DNA of 64,000 bases from Tipula vernalis (lineage: Eukaryota; Arthropoda; Insecta; Diptera; Tipulidae), in contig OY282558.1 in assembly GCA_958295665.1 (NCBI GenBank), positions 21,699,409-21,763,408 on the forward strand. The letters are read 5' to 3'. Below are positions 1 to 11,569 of this stretch, piece by piece (position 1 is the stretch's first letter; each line of letters opens with the position of its first letter). The notes beneath the pieces are model-generated. The model had not been told where the DNA came from and searched no databases. It was given only the letters and a program-made list of their open reading frames with translations. A program made the position numbers and the translations under genes.

Positions 1-2437
1 CTTCTGTACCGTGCGCTTTTAAATGTTCCGCATACTTTGATTGTATCGCAAAATCTTTAGCACATACTTGACACTTTAATGGTTGCTCACCTAAATGTAT
101 ATCCTCGTGTTCCTCTAACATGTTTTCGGTTAAAAATGTATCCTCACATGTTCTACATGTAAACGACTTTTCCTCAGTATTAAAATATCGACCAAGATTT
201 TTAAATTTTTTCTCATCATCCGCATCGCACAAAATCGGGTAGTCACTATGTTCAAAAGTCATATGATCTTCGTAGCGAGCCCACATCACAAAAACCGTGT
301 TACAATAGCTGCATTTATACGGATTTTCACCGTAATGGACTTGTTCATGATCTCGCAATAATTTGATTTGCTTGAATATCTTCTGGCAAATGGTACAACA
401 AAAAATGGTTGGTTCGGCCGGCGCTTCCGGAAGGATGGGTAACATTTCTTCAACTGCCGGTTTTATATTATTATCAACTGCATCAATATTATTGTTGATA
501 CTATCCTGCGGACTGCCATTAACTTCCTCGGGGCTTGGAATTTGTTGCTTCACCGTATTTTGATCAAATTCTTCCTCATCCTCGTTAAAACCTTCATTAT
601 TGAAAAAATCATTATCTGCATACTCCAAATTGGCTTTGACTTCCCCTTTTTCTAGACCGACGGCTTCCTCCTCTTCTTCACCCATAATCTCATCGTCAGT
701 CGATTCATCTTCAGATGACATCTCGAGTTTGGTTTCAATCTGAATATTCGTCAACTCTTGTTCATTATTTTCTGATGCTGCTATCATAGCGGACTTTCGA
801 TTTAGCACGGCCGGCAATAAAGGCGGTATAGGCGTTCCTGGTTTTAAACCAAGCTTCTGTCGTACAAAATCTTCTGGATGGCGTATAACGTGCGACCGCA
901 AATATCTCATCTTCTTAAATTCTTTATAACATATTGGACATTCCAATTTTGGTTGCACTTTTGGAACAGGTTTTGGTTTATTCGGTGCAAATAAAAATTT
1001 CCTGCTAGGCAATTCACCGTCTCTATCTTCAACGAATATTTTATCGAGATCTAGTGTTTTTGGATGTCTTAGGAGATGTGCCTTTAGATATCTTCGTTTC
1101 GTGAAGGCTTTTGGACACATAGGGCACTTAAAGGCTTTAACAATCGAATGGGTTTTTTTGTGTTCGGCCCAGCAACCATATTTGGCGAACGCTTTGCCAC
1201 AAACATCACATTTATACGGTTTCTCACCAGTATGAGTTCGTTCGTGTTCTTTTAAATATGACAACGCTTTATAATGTTTTCCACATATGCTACACTTGTG
1301 CTGGTGATTAGCGTCTCCACTTAGATGTGGGTTATGGACGGTCCTTACATGCTGCTTTAGCGCTTTGAGTGTTGAGAAATTCTCGTTACATTTGGAACAA
1401 ATACGCCCTTCACTCAAAATATGAGTTTTCATATGATCGTAGTACAAACAATCAAAACTCTGGCCACATATCGTGCATATAAATGGAGCTGGTGTTTTAT
1501 GACATTTGGAATGCGTCACCAGGAACTTATGCCAAATGTATTTTTTGTTACAGAAGGCGCATGGATATGCGCTTTTATCCATATTCAGTGTTTCTGATAA
1601 ATCTACCATTTCTATTCGAGTGGCACCCATAACATCTTCGTACACTTGTTCGTGCGGCATATGGGTTTTCATGTGTTCGGTAAAATTATCAACTCCAACA
1701 AAATTTTCCTTACACACCTTACATACTATGTTTATGTTGATATTGTCTTGCGATAGGTACTGTTGTTCCTGATGCTGCGGTGTTATAGCTAATTCTGGAT
1801 ATTCAACTTTTTGTATTATTTGCTCTGGTATCGTAATAATTTCTTCTTGATGTCCTATTTCGAGTTCCTCCGGTTGCAGTTCCTCTACAATTGTGGTCAT
1901 AGGCTGATGAATTATAATCTGTTGATGTTGATTATTATGATAATGTGGTGAATGTAGTTCTAACGGGCTAGACACCTGCATTAATTCCGCTGGTATGTGC
2001 TGCACTGAATCGGACCTACTTCCATCCGCGTGATGAATTTGTATTTGTATATGAGGCGTAGTACACTGCGAATGTGTATTATTTGTATACAACATGGAAT
2101 TACCCTCATTAGACTCGTCTTCATTATGTATTTGAATTGTGTGATGTTGTAGGTGATTTGGGGTCGAGGATGGCGTTATATGTTGGATCTGTTGTACAAG
2201 GTGATGTTGTTGTTGCTGCAATATATGATGTTGGTGCTGCTGTGGTATTCTTTGCTGGTGTATAATAATTTGTGGATGTTGTATCATCATTGTAGCATGA
2301 TGAATCTGTTGTTGCGGTTGGATTTCATACTGGGCAATTGTTATATTTTCACCGAGGCTACTAATGCCATTGATAATACCGCTTTCCGTAATTTCGTATC
2401 CATTTTCTTGTTTTATGGCCAATGTATATCGCTCCAT
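1..2437 (-). CDS. C2H2 zinc-finger protein, 5' part, open at the window edge
   Basis: Likely a nuclear DNA-binding transcription regulator. An uninterrupted minus-strand frame runs from an ATG at 2437 to the window edge, over 810 codons without an intron or stop. Residues 1 to about 235 are low-complexity, rich in His, Gln and Ile, with runs such as QQQQHH. Twelve C2H2 fingers follow, with first cysteines near residues 239, 290, 318, 345, 382, 410, 438, 498, 680, 708, 758 and 786. A TGEKPY linker joins fingers 5 and 6. An acidic stretch (about 590-650) separates fingers 8 and 9, and the last readable finger has the core CQVCAKDF. The ATG is chosen because it opens the long frame and stops lie in the AT-rich sequence upstream. 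The C-terminus is outside the window. The family is certain; the orthologue is not recognised. Confidence 0.93.
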   Translation of the reverse strand, partial: MERYTLAIKQENGYEITESGIINGISSLGENITIAQYEIQPQQQIHHATMMIQHPQIIIHQQRIPQQHQHHILQQQQHHLVQQIQHITPSSTPNHLQHHTIQIHNEDESNEGNSMLYTNNTHSQCTTPHIQIQIHHADGSRSDSVQHIPAELMQVSSPLELHSPHYHNNQHQQIIIHQPMTTIVEELQPEELEIGHQEEIITIPEQIIQKVEYPELAITPQHQEQQYLSQDNININIVCKVCKENFVGVDNFTEHMKTHMPHEQVYEDVMGATRIEMVDLSETLNMDKSAYPCAFCNKKYIWHKFLVTHSKCHKTPAPFICTICGQSFDCLYYDHMKTHILSEGRICSKCNENFSTLKALKQHVRTVHNPHLSGDANHQHKCSICGKHYKALSYLKEHERTHTGEKPYKCDVCGKAFAKYGCWAEHKKTHSIVKAFKCPMCPKAFTKRRYLKAHLLRHPKTLDLDKIFVEDRDGELPSRKFLFAPNKPKPVPKVQPKLECPICYKEFKKMRYLRSHVIRHPEDFVRQKLGLKPGTPIPPLLPAVLNRKSAMIAASENNEQELTNIQIETKLEMSSEDESTDDEIMGEEEEEAVGLEKGEVKANLEYADNDFFNNEGFNEDEEEFDQNTVKQQIPSPEEVNGSPQDSINNNIDAVDNNIKPAVEEMLPILPEAPAEPTIFCCTICQKIFKQIKLLRDHEQVHYGENPYKCSYCNTVFVMWARYEDHMTFEHSDYPILCDADDEKKFKNLGRYFNTEEKSFTCRTCEDTFLTENMLEEHEDIHLGEQPLKCQVCAKDFAIQSKYAEHLKAHGTE

Positions 2438-2446
2438 ATTTAAACA

Positions 2447-2452
2447 CACGTG
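2447..2452. promoter_or_regulatory. CACGTG palindrome just upstream of the zinc-finger start codon
   Basis: A perfect CACGTG hexamer sits about 10 bases upstream of the ATG at 2437 on the minus strand. CACGTG is the canonical E-box core bound by bHLH factors. Its position would put it inside the 5' leader rather than the promoter, so function is only a possibility and chance occurrence is not excluded. Confidence 0.2.
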
Positions 2453-4659
2453 AACAGAATATTTAGTTACTTAAACTACACCTAACTATATTAATTATAA
2501 TTAATTAAAAAAAAAAAAATATTAAAATTTATGACAGAAAAATAAAAAAATACAATATTTTTTTCTCTTTTCTTTATTTTTTAGTTGTCAAAAATGTCTA
2601 TTTTCCTCCTAAACACTGCGAATTTTTGTTTTTAGGTTCCACATAAAATGGTGTTTTGTAAACTAATTAAATCCACAAACATAAAAGTGGGATTCATGTA
2701 AATGCATAAATACATATTATAATTATTATTTTCTTTATCTACATATCTTATTATATAATTAAATTATGTACAAACATACATAATATAAAGTTTCATTTGA
2801 ATATCAAAACTAAAATATTATAGAAATTAGAAATTATCAAAAACTAAGCTCCAATTCAACTTAAATCGGTGTGTTCAGTGGGAGTGTAAATATTAGAAAA
2901 AAGTACTGTTCCTAGTGTTCGGTGAAGGTAGGTGAATGCCAAAAAACTTCAGGTTTTTCAGCACGCATTCTACACTGAAACATTTTGACTTTCTTGGCGA
3001 ATCGAACAGCTTGACAGCAGAAAGAGCAAGCCGGTTTGCTCTTTTTGGTGAATCGAAAACCACATAAGTGATATTTCGTTTGACCAAGGAATTGGAATTC
3101 AAATTTGGTTTTCAAAGGTTGGTAGCATTTTCAATTTTTTTGTGGCGAAATACATTTTTTTTCGCAAATAAAATGTTGGTATGTGGGTTTATTTAAGAGA
3201 GTTTTCCTATTCCTACTTCTCAGTGGTATGAAATTATTCATTCCGGAATGAAAATACACGGCATTGTTGTTGTAAAATTCCCAAAGTAGGACTACGATTT
3301 ATACCTAAATAATTTTGAAAACAAACACATACTTTTCAACAACCAATACAGTAAAAATATTATATTTCACAACCGAACTAATAGACAGATCTGTAATTTG
3401 AAAAATCATATCACAAAGTTCTTCCTAGGATTCAATTTACGCTCGAAACCGAAGAAAATAATACTATAAGCTTTTTGGATATTACACTTTACAGATACAT
3501 ATATTGACATTTCCAATTCGCAGTATGTATATAGAAAATCTACAACAACTGACACTACGATCCATGCTGATTTCCATTTAAATTTTAAAAATCTAATATA
3601 ATTTATAATCTAAATCCCTAATATTTTAAAATTAGCTCTCTCGTCAATCTCAAATAAAAAATAAACAGAAAAACAGAACGCTCACTTACACATCAATATT
3701 TGAAAATACTATTACGTTCCGGTTATTTACTCTCCATGTACACAACAAAATCGCAGTAGTGATTTCCATTATGAAAAATTTGCTGACAGTATAAACAAAA
3801 TGAGATAAAAATATATATTCGCGTGCTGTGTGAGAGGAAAAAAAACTTTTTCAGTTTTATAGTACTGAGAAAAATATTATAGTATACTGACATTATTTTA
3901 GTATTCTGACAAAATTTACTGAAAAATTTAAGAACCGAAGTATATTTTATTCGGTACTGGAAAAATATTTCAATTTTTCAATGAAATTTTACATAAAAAA
4001 TTAAAAACAAAAAATGGTGTCTGTCACTTTAATGAAATGACTTCAGTAAAAAATACTGTCAGTAAATGTTTCATAATGTAAACCAGGCTTTCTTCTGTTG
4101 TGAAATTACCATAAAAATTACTGTCGGTATTTTTCAAGTATGCGGCATGAGTACATACATTTGTACATAGATTTGTCATAAATAGTTTCGACTTGATACT
4201 TTTTATAGCAGTCCCAATACTATCGAGAAGACATAAATATTTTTTGCGTAACAAGGTTTTTTATTTCATTTACCCATCCAGCAAATATATATTTTTCTTT
4301 CTTTAATTTTACGCTGTCAATTTTTATAGTGAAATATCATCTTAAGACGCTGAACATGGATGGACAACTACCACACCCAAGTGAAATTATTCTACATTTT
4401 AAAATATCTCAAAGTAATGTCTCAACGTTCTGCTGCTCAGTACTCTAATAAAATTAATTAACGTAAAACAAAACCATAAATTATAATTTCGTCAGATTGG
4501 CGAAAAGAAAAAAGTACTATCAACGTTAAATATCGCCATTGAAATGATTTTGCATCGGGCAACACAAAAATGTACATCCATCGCCCCACCCAGAGAGTTT
4601 TTTTTTTTTTTTTTGAAAATCATTCATAATTTTGTGTGTGTCTGTCATTTGTCGACATT
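2453..4659. other. Intergenic region between divergent genes
   Basis: AT-rich spacer between the zinc-finger gene (leftward) and the RhoGDI gene (rightward), expected to hold both promoters. No coding frame is convincing. A short hairpin (AAAGAGCAA / TTGCTCTTT, about 3019-3042) lies in a locally GC-richer patch at 2880-3120 that could be a decayed small element. The stretch 3830-4150 carries scattered ACTGT/CAGTA-like motifs without a clear element boundary. Confidence 0.5.
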
Positions 4660-4794
4660 TAAACTGTAGATTGTGTTGTGTGTAAAAAAAATTTAAAAAA
4701 CAATTTAAAAATCTATCGAATTTAATAACATTTTGTTTAAAAAACTAATAAAATCAGTTGTTTTATCACAAATATATTATATTATCTGTTTAAG
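4660..4794 (+). other. Probable 5' non-coding exon of the RhoGDI gene
   Basis: A strong donor, TTTAAG followed by GTAAGG, lies at 4795-4800. The next good acceptor, TTATTGTAG at 5262-5270, opens the exon that contains the start codon at 5298. Together they fit a 5' UTR exon followed by a 475-bp intron. The transcription start is not visible; the left boundary given is approximate, set near a GTGTGTC/GTCATTTG stretch. Only transcripts could confirm it. Confidence 0.45.
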
Positions 4795-5297
4795 GTAAGG
4801 TGAATTTATATATTGTAGTTTTAAAAAATCGTAAAATTGTGTACCGCACCAATATCATTAGGATATGCGGCTATTGCGGCCTTTTTGAATTTTTAATTTT
4901 TTCCTGCTGCTGGTTTTTCGAATTATGTACTTATTTGAAAATGTGTTACTTGTTGGCGTCATTTGCATAAATATTGTGTTTTAGTGTCGTTTATCGTTTA
5001 TAATACGAAATTTTTGTTATTTTTATAAATGGATAGTGTTTAAAATATAATTAATATTTTGTACTTGATTTCTTTATTTAATTTTTCCATAAATAGAATA
5101 GAATTTGTAGTATGAAAAATTATTTAAAATTTTTTAAGTTAAAAAATGGCAAAACAAGACAGGTTTTTTGCTTGTAATTACATATTTTATGATTTATAGT
5201 CAATGAAATCGAAATAGTAAAATTATTATTAATGAAAAGTTAAGTTTGTAAATTATTTACTTTATTGTAGAGGAAATATTAAAACCTAAACAAAAAG

Positions 5298-8200
5298 ATG
5301 TCAGGCGAACCAATAGAAAATGTTGAGGTAGAAGATGTACCTGACACAAATTATCAACCACCTCCAAAAAAGACTATTGAAGAGCTTATGTCCATTGATC
5401 AGGAGGATGAAAGTTTAAGGAAGTATAAAGAAGCCCTCTTGGGCGCAGCACAATCAGGGCAAATTGTTGTAGGTTTGTAAACTTATTATTTTTTTAAATA
5501 ATTAATTTAAAAATCGATTCCTAAATTTTGTACCAACACCATGGTTTTTATTCAAATAAGTAAAATTACGTGTAAATATATCGTGAAGGGAACTATGATA
5601 AATCGAATTAACAATGTATCGTACATTTTATATACAGTGTGTATGTGGTGTTATTTAGTCGAAAACGCGATAAGATAAGAGAAAAAATTCATTTCACTTT
5701 ACGTAGAAATCGAATTAATTTTGTATTCAATTTTGTTTATGTACTTCCTTTTCAAAACAATGAGATGAAACCACATCCCGTTCGTAAAAAGGGATACAAT
5801 CAATTTGTTGTTTGGGTATAGTTTCACATAAATAGGAGGAATATGAGAAAGGTAAGGGATTTTGAGAATATAAATTCCAACTTCTAAAATCGGATGAATC
5901 ATATTGAATCCCAATTGGATGATATAATTTATTTTAATTCTACTAATATCCTCCACATTTTTGTATCTAATCATCTAACTCCAACTTTCACTACCGAAAT
6001 CCCCGTTTCTCCTGGCGTATGAAGTTAATCATTAATATTTTCTTTTACATATAAATCCAAATAACTACCTAAAATCGATTGATTAATTTAAACTATTTAT
6101 TCGATTTGTATCACATTCAATTACCATATTGATTAACTAAAAAAATACAAAAAGTAGCTAAATATTGTCGAAATAATAAAAATATTTTATGGAAAAATGA
6201 CTCAGTTACTACAACCGTATGGTGTTGGTTGTTAAAGGATTGAATGATATTATTTTAAAAACTTCGATTGAAATATTTCTTTATCTATTTATAGAACCGA
6301 ATGATCCACGTAAAGTTATTGTGAAAAAACTTGCCTTAGTGGTTGCTGGACGGACTGATGTCGAATTAGATTTAACTGGGAATTTATCCAAACTAAAGAA
6401 AGAGGTAAATCTACTGTTACTATTAGTATCATTTGTCGATAATTTAATTATTTTTAAATAATTTATTTATAGACATTTACAATAAAGGAAGGTGTTGAAT
6501 ATAGAATTCGAATTGATTTTATTGTGCAACGTGAAATTGTGCATGGATTAAAATATGTACAGAAAACATATCGATTGGGGAAGCAAGGTAAGCTAAATAA
6601 TGTTGTCTATTATAAACAGAAACTAAACTACTAATTTTACTTCTACATAATTTTTTGCGTAACATTTGGGATAAATAAAATATTAGGGCTTGGTAAGAGT
6701 AACTGTTTTTATATGAATAGTTTTTTTTTAAATACACAGCTTTATTTATTGACGTTTGATCTGATCCGGATCAGTAGGTCTACCATGTATTACGATCTGA
6801 AAGTAGTTTTGCTGAATTCCGAAACTTTGTGTTAGAGAAAAAAAAAAGAAAATCAATTTTATTTTATATCGGAATACAGTAGACCTACCTAGAGATTTTG
6901 ATTCGTGAAACGACAAGCAAACTAATTGGGTCAAAATTTACAATGTAAACTTTGATCTGATCTGACTTGGTGTCATGAAATGCGGTTTATATCGTCACAT
7001 AACATACCGGTTTATCTAAATTACTGGAAAAATGTGTACATTTAATATTTTTTTAAGTTTTATCTAAAAATAAAAAAAAACTATGCAAAATTTGATATAA
7101 TGCATTTGTTTTTTTGTGTAACATTGTATCTTCATACATATATTTAAAAGTTTAGTTTAGTAAAAATACAGAACGGGCTAAGTAATTTTATCTTATAGCG
7201 TTTTAAAGATAAAGATAACCTTTCACATTTTATTTTGAATAGACGTTACTTAATTATATTCATTCAAATATTTTTTAGTTGAACATCCATGTTTAGTTTC
7301 CAGAGTTATTTCGAAGCTACGTAGTCGATAAATAAGCAAATGTTCTAATTTACATGACATTAGATTTTGAATATTTCGTTTGTCACCAAAATATTATGTT
7401 TGAAATAATTAAGGCAGTTTGCTAGAATATTTTTTTTTTATAAATCCATAAATTAAGAAAAATCGATTTGAAATTTGAATCAAATACTAAAGTCAAGCTG
7501 AAAAATACCTTATCATAAAATTGTCAAGGGAATTTATTATTGGGCTTCCTTTTAGATTATGGAATTAGGCTGGAAACACACGTAGTCTATTTCGTAAACA
7601 AATTTCCCCTTCCGAACATAATTCTTTTGTTTTCCATATAAAATATATTGAATCTGCTGAAAATTTTTCATCAGAAAATGGTCGTAAACTCACACTGACT
7701 TGCTATGTAAAGCAAGGCATTATAGTGTAATATTTGTGAAACTGTTTTGTCTGATTCAATAAGAATATACATATTGCTTTGTTCTAATGTGATTTTTGCC
7801 ACAAGGCGCTTTAAGTAAAGAAAAAACGTTGACTAATTTAGTGTTTCCAGCCTTACACTTAACATTCTTTTTTGAACTATTGCGCTTAGTTTTATCTAAT
7901 TACTGTTTACTATATAGTGATATGCTTTGAATAAAAGTACATATTACAATGATTAAAATTTAAAAGTTTAGTTTTTCCTTGGAAAAAATAGATAGGGATT
8001 TCCTCTTATTTGCATGATTCTCGGCATCAAATAATTTAGATTTCAAAATTTTTCAAACCCTATACATTTTATTAGTTCTTCTTCTAGATTTTCAAAACGA
8101 CAACGCTATCTCACTTTATTTTTACGTGATAAAAATCAATCAGTGTCTTCAAATACTGGCAAAAAAATAAATAATTATAAACAAATATTGTTACATTTCA

Positions 8201-8433
8201 TTTAATTAAAATTTACCGATTAATTTTGATTTATAGTTGACAAAATGCCACACATGGTCGGATCGTATCCACCCAAAGCTGAACTTCATAGTTACACGAC
8301 ACCAGCAGAAAAGGCTCCTTCCGGTTTGCTGGCACGAGGAAATTATTCAGTAACATCGCTGTTTACAGATGACGATAAAACTGAACATCTTAAATGGGAC
8401 TGGACATTCGAAATAAAAAAGGATTGGCAATAA
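5298..8433 (+). CDS. RhoGDI: Rho GDP-dissociation inhibitor (RhoGDI), four coding exons
   Basis: Cytosolic chaperone that binds prenylated Rho-family GTPases, extracts them from membranes and blocks GDP release. Coding exons are 5298-5472, 6295-6404, 6473-6587 and 8237-8433. All introns are GT-AG and all phases join cleanly, giving 198 residues, close to the usual length of about 200. The N-terminal arm (residues 1-65) contains [10 protein letters not shown] and [12 protein letters not shown], the helical segment that contacts the GTPase switches. The immunoglobulin-like prenyl-binding domain follows, with [45 protein letters not shown] and the C-terminal [11 protein letters not shown]. The ATG at 5298 gives the expected N-terminus. 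The third intron (about 1.65 kb) is much longer than the second (68 bp). The gene appears intact. Confidence 0.96.
6749..6985. repeat. Small hairpin-bearing repeat in RhoGDI intron 3
   Basis: The segment begins TTGACGTTTGATCTGATCC (6749-6767) and ends with TTTGATCTGATCTGA (6951-6965) followed by CTTGGTGTCATGAAATGCGG. Internally CAGTAGGTCTACC pairs with AGTAGACCTACC near 6880. The first 19 bases recur exactly, inverted, at 33192-33210, and CTTGGTGTC and GAAATGCGG also flank that copy. This suggests a small dispersed element; boundaries and class are uncertain. Confidence 0.4.
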
Positions 8434-8689
8434 AGCACTAGTAATATTATTGTATAATTATTATTATTTTTTAGAGTCATCAGCGCTTCTGTAAAATCCT
8501 AATTAGAGAAAAAGATATAAAATTCATCCTCTTCTCTCTGTTCTTTATTCGATCATCAAAAAAATATATAAATTTTTACTATACATTCATATTGTAAAAT
8601 TTTTGTTTTAATTAATTAATATTAAATTTATTATTAATTTTAAAAAGTTGGTACTTGATAAAATTTAATTGTTTGTGATTTTTTTTTAT

Positions 8690-8695
8690 AATAAA
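8690..8695 (+). terminator. First canonical AATAAA after the RhoGDI stop
   Basis: The first AATAAA downstream of the stop codon at 8433 lies here, 257 bases after it. Others follow (for example 9447-9452). Because the region is extremely AT-rich, AATAAA occurs often by chance, so the true 3' end cannot be fixed from sequence. Confidence 0.3.
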
Positions 8696-10930
8696 AACAC
8701 TTCATTATTATTTTAGAAAGTACTGAGAACTCTTACTATGTATCTTGATCAAACTAAATCATTCGACCTGTTCATGTATTTGCTGATGAGTTATACAATT
8801 AAAACAGTTTGACAGGGTCGATTTAATTTAGACTGTCGAGAAATAATACACAATAAGTCACTGTTTAATAATACCATTGGTTTAGTTTTAACTTTGGCTT
8901 AATGTTGACAACTTATTACATATTTTGGAAGTAAGATTTATTTTTATTTTAATTTATTTGAGATAATGAGTGTTGGAATCGATTTTAGTCAAAATTTGTA
9001 TAAATTGCAAATCATTTTTATTTTTTTAGTATTTGTTTATAACAACTCAAAATGTATTTACCTTTTGTAATAGGTAATATACGGCCAATATACAAGAAGC
9101 AATATTTTGTGGAACAAATATAATGATTTACACAATAACTTCAAACATACTAATCAATCAAAAGACTAGGTATTTAGCCGACTATATCCTATAATTACTT
9201 ATATGCATTTTTGTTGTATATTATCAACTATATTCATATCTCGTTTTAATATCAAAATATTTGTATTATTATATATAATTGAAAAAATGCTTTTAAACTA
9301 TTATTTTGTTATATCGAATACGTTCAAATAAACAAGTAATTAAGGTAAGGGGATAAACCAAAGTATCGTAACTAAATCTGAACGTATTCTAAAAATTGTG
9401 AAACATTTAACGCAGAACTAAAGAATGGAAAGAGCTTGCGATTATCAATAAAAGTCTTCTATATATATTTATATGCGGTGCTTTATATACAAAGTAACGT
9501 TAATAAGGTGTAATTCTAAATTTAATTAAAAATAATTAGATATTATGTACCCGGAAAAGGTTTCCATTTTTCATGTAATGTAATATACTGCCATAAATAA
9601 AAAAGATCCTTGTCTTATAACAAAAAATAACATGTTGATGAAAAGACAAATAAATATAAAGCTGTTGTAATTATACCAAATTATTTTATTCTAGCTTTTT
9701 CAAAACAAAAAAAAAAAAAATAAAAAAAATAAATACAAAATTTATATAAAACAAAACCAATAACAATATTAATATTAATTTGTTGTATAATTAATGCCTT
9801 AATAAGAAAATGAAAACTTATATACAAACTATTAAATAAAATCCAAATTATTATTTTCTAGTATTGTTGATCAGATAACATATCTGTTACCGATAATAAT
9901 AGAAATTTATTATTATAATTATAAAACAAAAAATAAAACAAGTGCTAAAATTAATTATAATGACCTATGTAAACTATTATGTATCCTTATTTTGGAAATA
10001 TGTATTTTTTTTTTTTTTTTTATAAAAGCTTTTATGTTTTCCTAATTCGAATGTGTTTACTATATATCACAAAATATTAAAAATTGGTATTTCAATAATA
10101 AAAACAATATTTTAATATAAAAAAAAATGTTTTATTATATTAAATTACACGCTTTGATAATTACACAAATTCAATGAGCTCGGGTTAATTTGGTAAGTTA
10201 CACCAAATTTGACATCAAATACAGCTAAACGATATTGAAATTATTACGGAAATTTATATTTTGAAGAATGACGTTCACTATGATAATTTATTATTCGTCG
10301 TATATTTAAACCAGATTCAGTTAGTAAAATTGTTTACAGAAAATATGGTTTAAATTACTCAAACCACATTTTCCACACATAATTTTACTCTATAATGTAT
10401 TTTCGTTTTTTTTTTTTCATCATCTTTTTCACTGATGATTTTTATGGTAGATAGATAAATATTTCATACAGACATTCAAATAAATTTTTCTTTTGAACTC
10501 AATCAAAACAATTTGCTGTGTACTAGTACTCTGACTTAATATTGTCTACAAAAATACTAGTGATTCATATTTATTTACTAAGGCCTGAAACAGCTGTTGT
10601 AAATATTTCAAAATATTTGATGATAATATGAATGAATACTATGTAGTGGATGTAAAAGTAAAAGCAAACACATTCTATTTGTATGCAAGTGTGTTTATTT
10701 ATTATGATTTAAACCTTATTTTGGTGTCTAGTTAATTTGATAAAATTATGATATTTGAAGTTTATTTATGATATAATTAGCGCCATGGTATGACTCAAAT
10801 CCATATGGCATGTCCAACGAGTATTATTTTTCTCTCGATTTTCTATCTAATATTCGCTACCGCTATTGGAATAAATGGTAATTCCGTTCCTTTATTTTAA
10901 TATAAAGTCCATATAATGATATTACAACGG
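8696..10930. other. AT-rich intergenic sequence, no gene seen
   Basis: Mostly A/T with homopolymer runs (for example A-runs near 9706 and T-runs near 10005). The distal 3' UTR of RhoGDI may extend into it. No coding frame, terminal repeat or RNA gene could be supported. Confidence 0.5.
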
Positions 10931-10999
10931 GTTTCTGGATTACTGGCGTAGGGGTTACACTATTTCAATTGCAGACATAAATTACAATACTTCTTAAAA

Positions 11000-11249
11000 T
11001 AATTCTGTGATTTTCTCTTTCAATCGCTAATCAAAATACACTAAAAAATCACAATAAATCAATTCGCAATTCCCAATTCCCTGGAAAAACCAGAATAGTG
11101 CCACAGGTAATCAAAAAAAACGATGCCGTAATGCCAGTACACGAAGATGACTCAGTATCTGATGATGAAGAGCCAAACCTCCGCCAAGACGACGACTCAA
11201 ATATTAATATTGTAGCGAAAGGATTGGCAGGAGAACCCGTGGAGTAACC
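11000..11249 (+). pseudogene. Short acidic coding-like relic, family unknown
   Basis: An open plus-strand frame of about 80 codons ends with TAA at 11247-11249. It reads as ordinary protein rather than noise, with an acidic patch (EDDSVSDDEEP, then RQDDDSN) and a tail ending LAGEPVE. It has no evident start codon, splice sites or partner exon. Base composition is clearly less AT-rich than the flanks. It could be an N-terminal piece of a decayed transposase or an isolated exon; I do not recognise it. A second weak frame at 11340-11567 may belong to the same relic. Confidence 0.25.
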
Positions 11250-11569
11250 AAACCCTTTGGAATATGAGGCAAGGTATGGAACAGTTTGGAATGAAGTTCT
11301 AGCAACATATCGCAGAAATATGTAGGGGCCACTAGATTTGTGGAGATCTACTTAGTTCTCATGTTTTATACGATACGACTCAGCTTTTTAAGAATCAGAT
11401 TTCATAACGGGAGCTGTTTCAGATATATGGCTTATGTTAAATCGAAATCGTTATATGAAAAAACTACTCTAAAAACTATTAAAAATCGAGTTTTGGAAAA
11501 ACTTCTTGAAATACCATTCAGAACATATGACATAGCCCAGGTATACGGTTGTGAACATAAGGGTTAAGA

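Noticed and set aside
363..2443. Plus-strand open frames at 363-563, 1506-1772 and 2153-2443
   Set aside because: They lie antisense to the zinc-finger frame; the minus strand has the finger motifs in a single unbroken frame.
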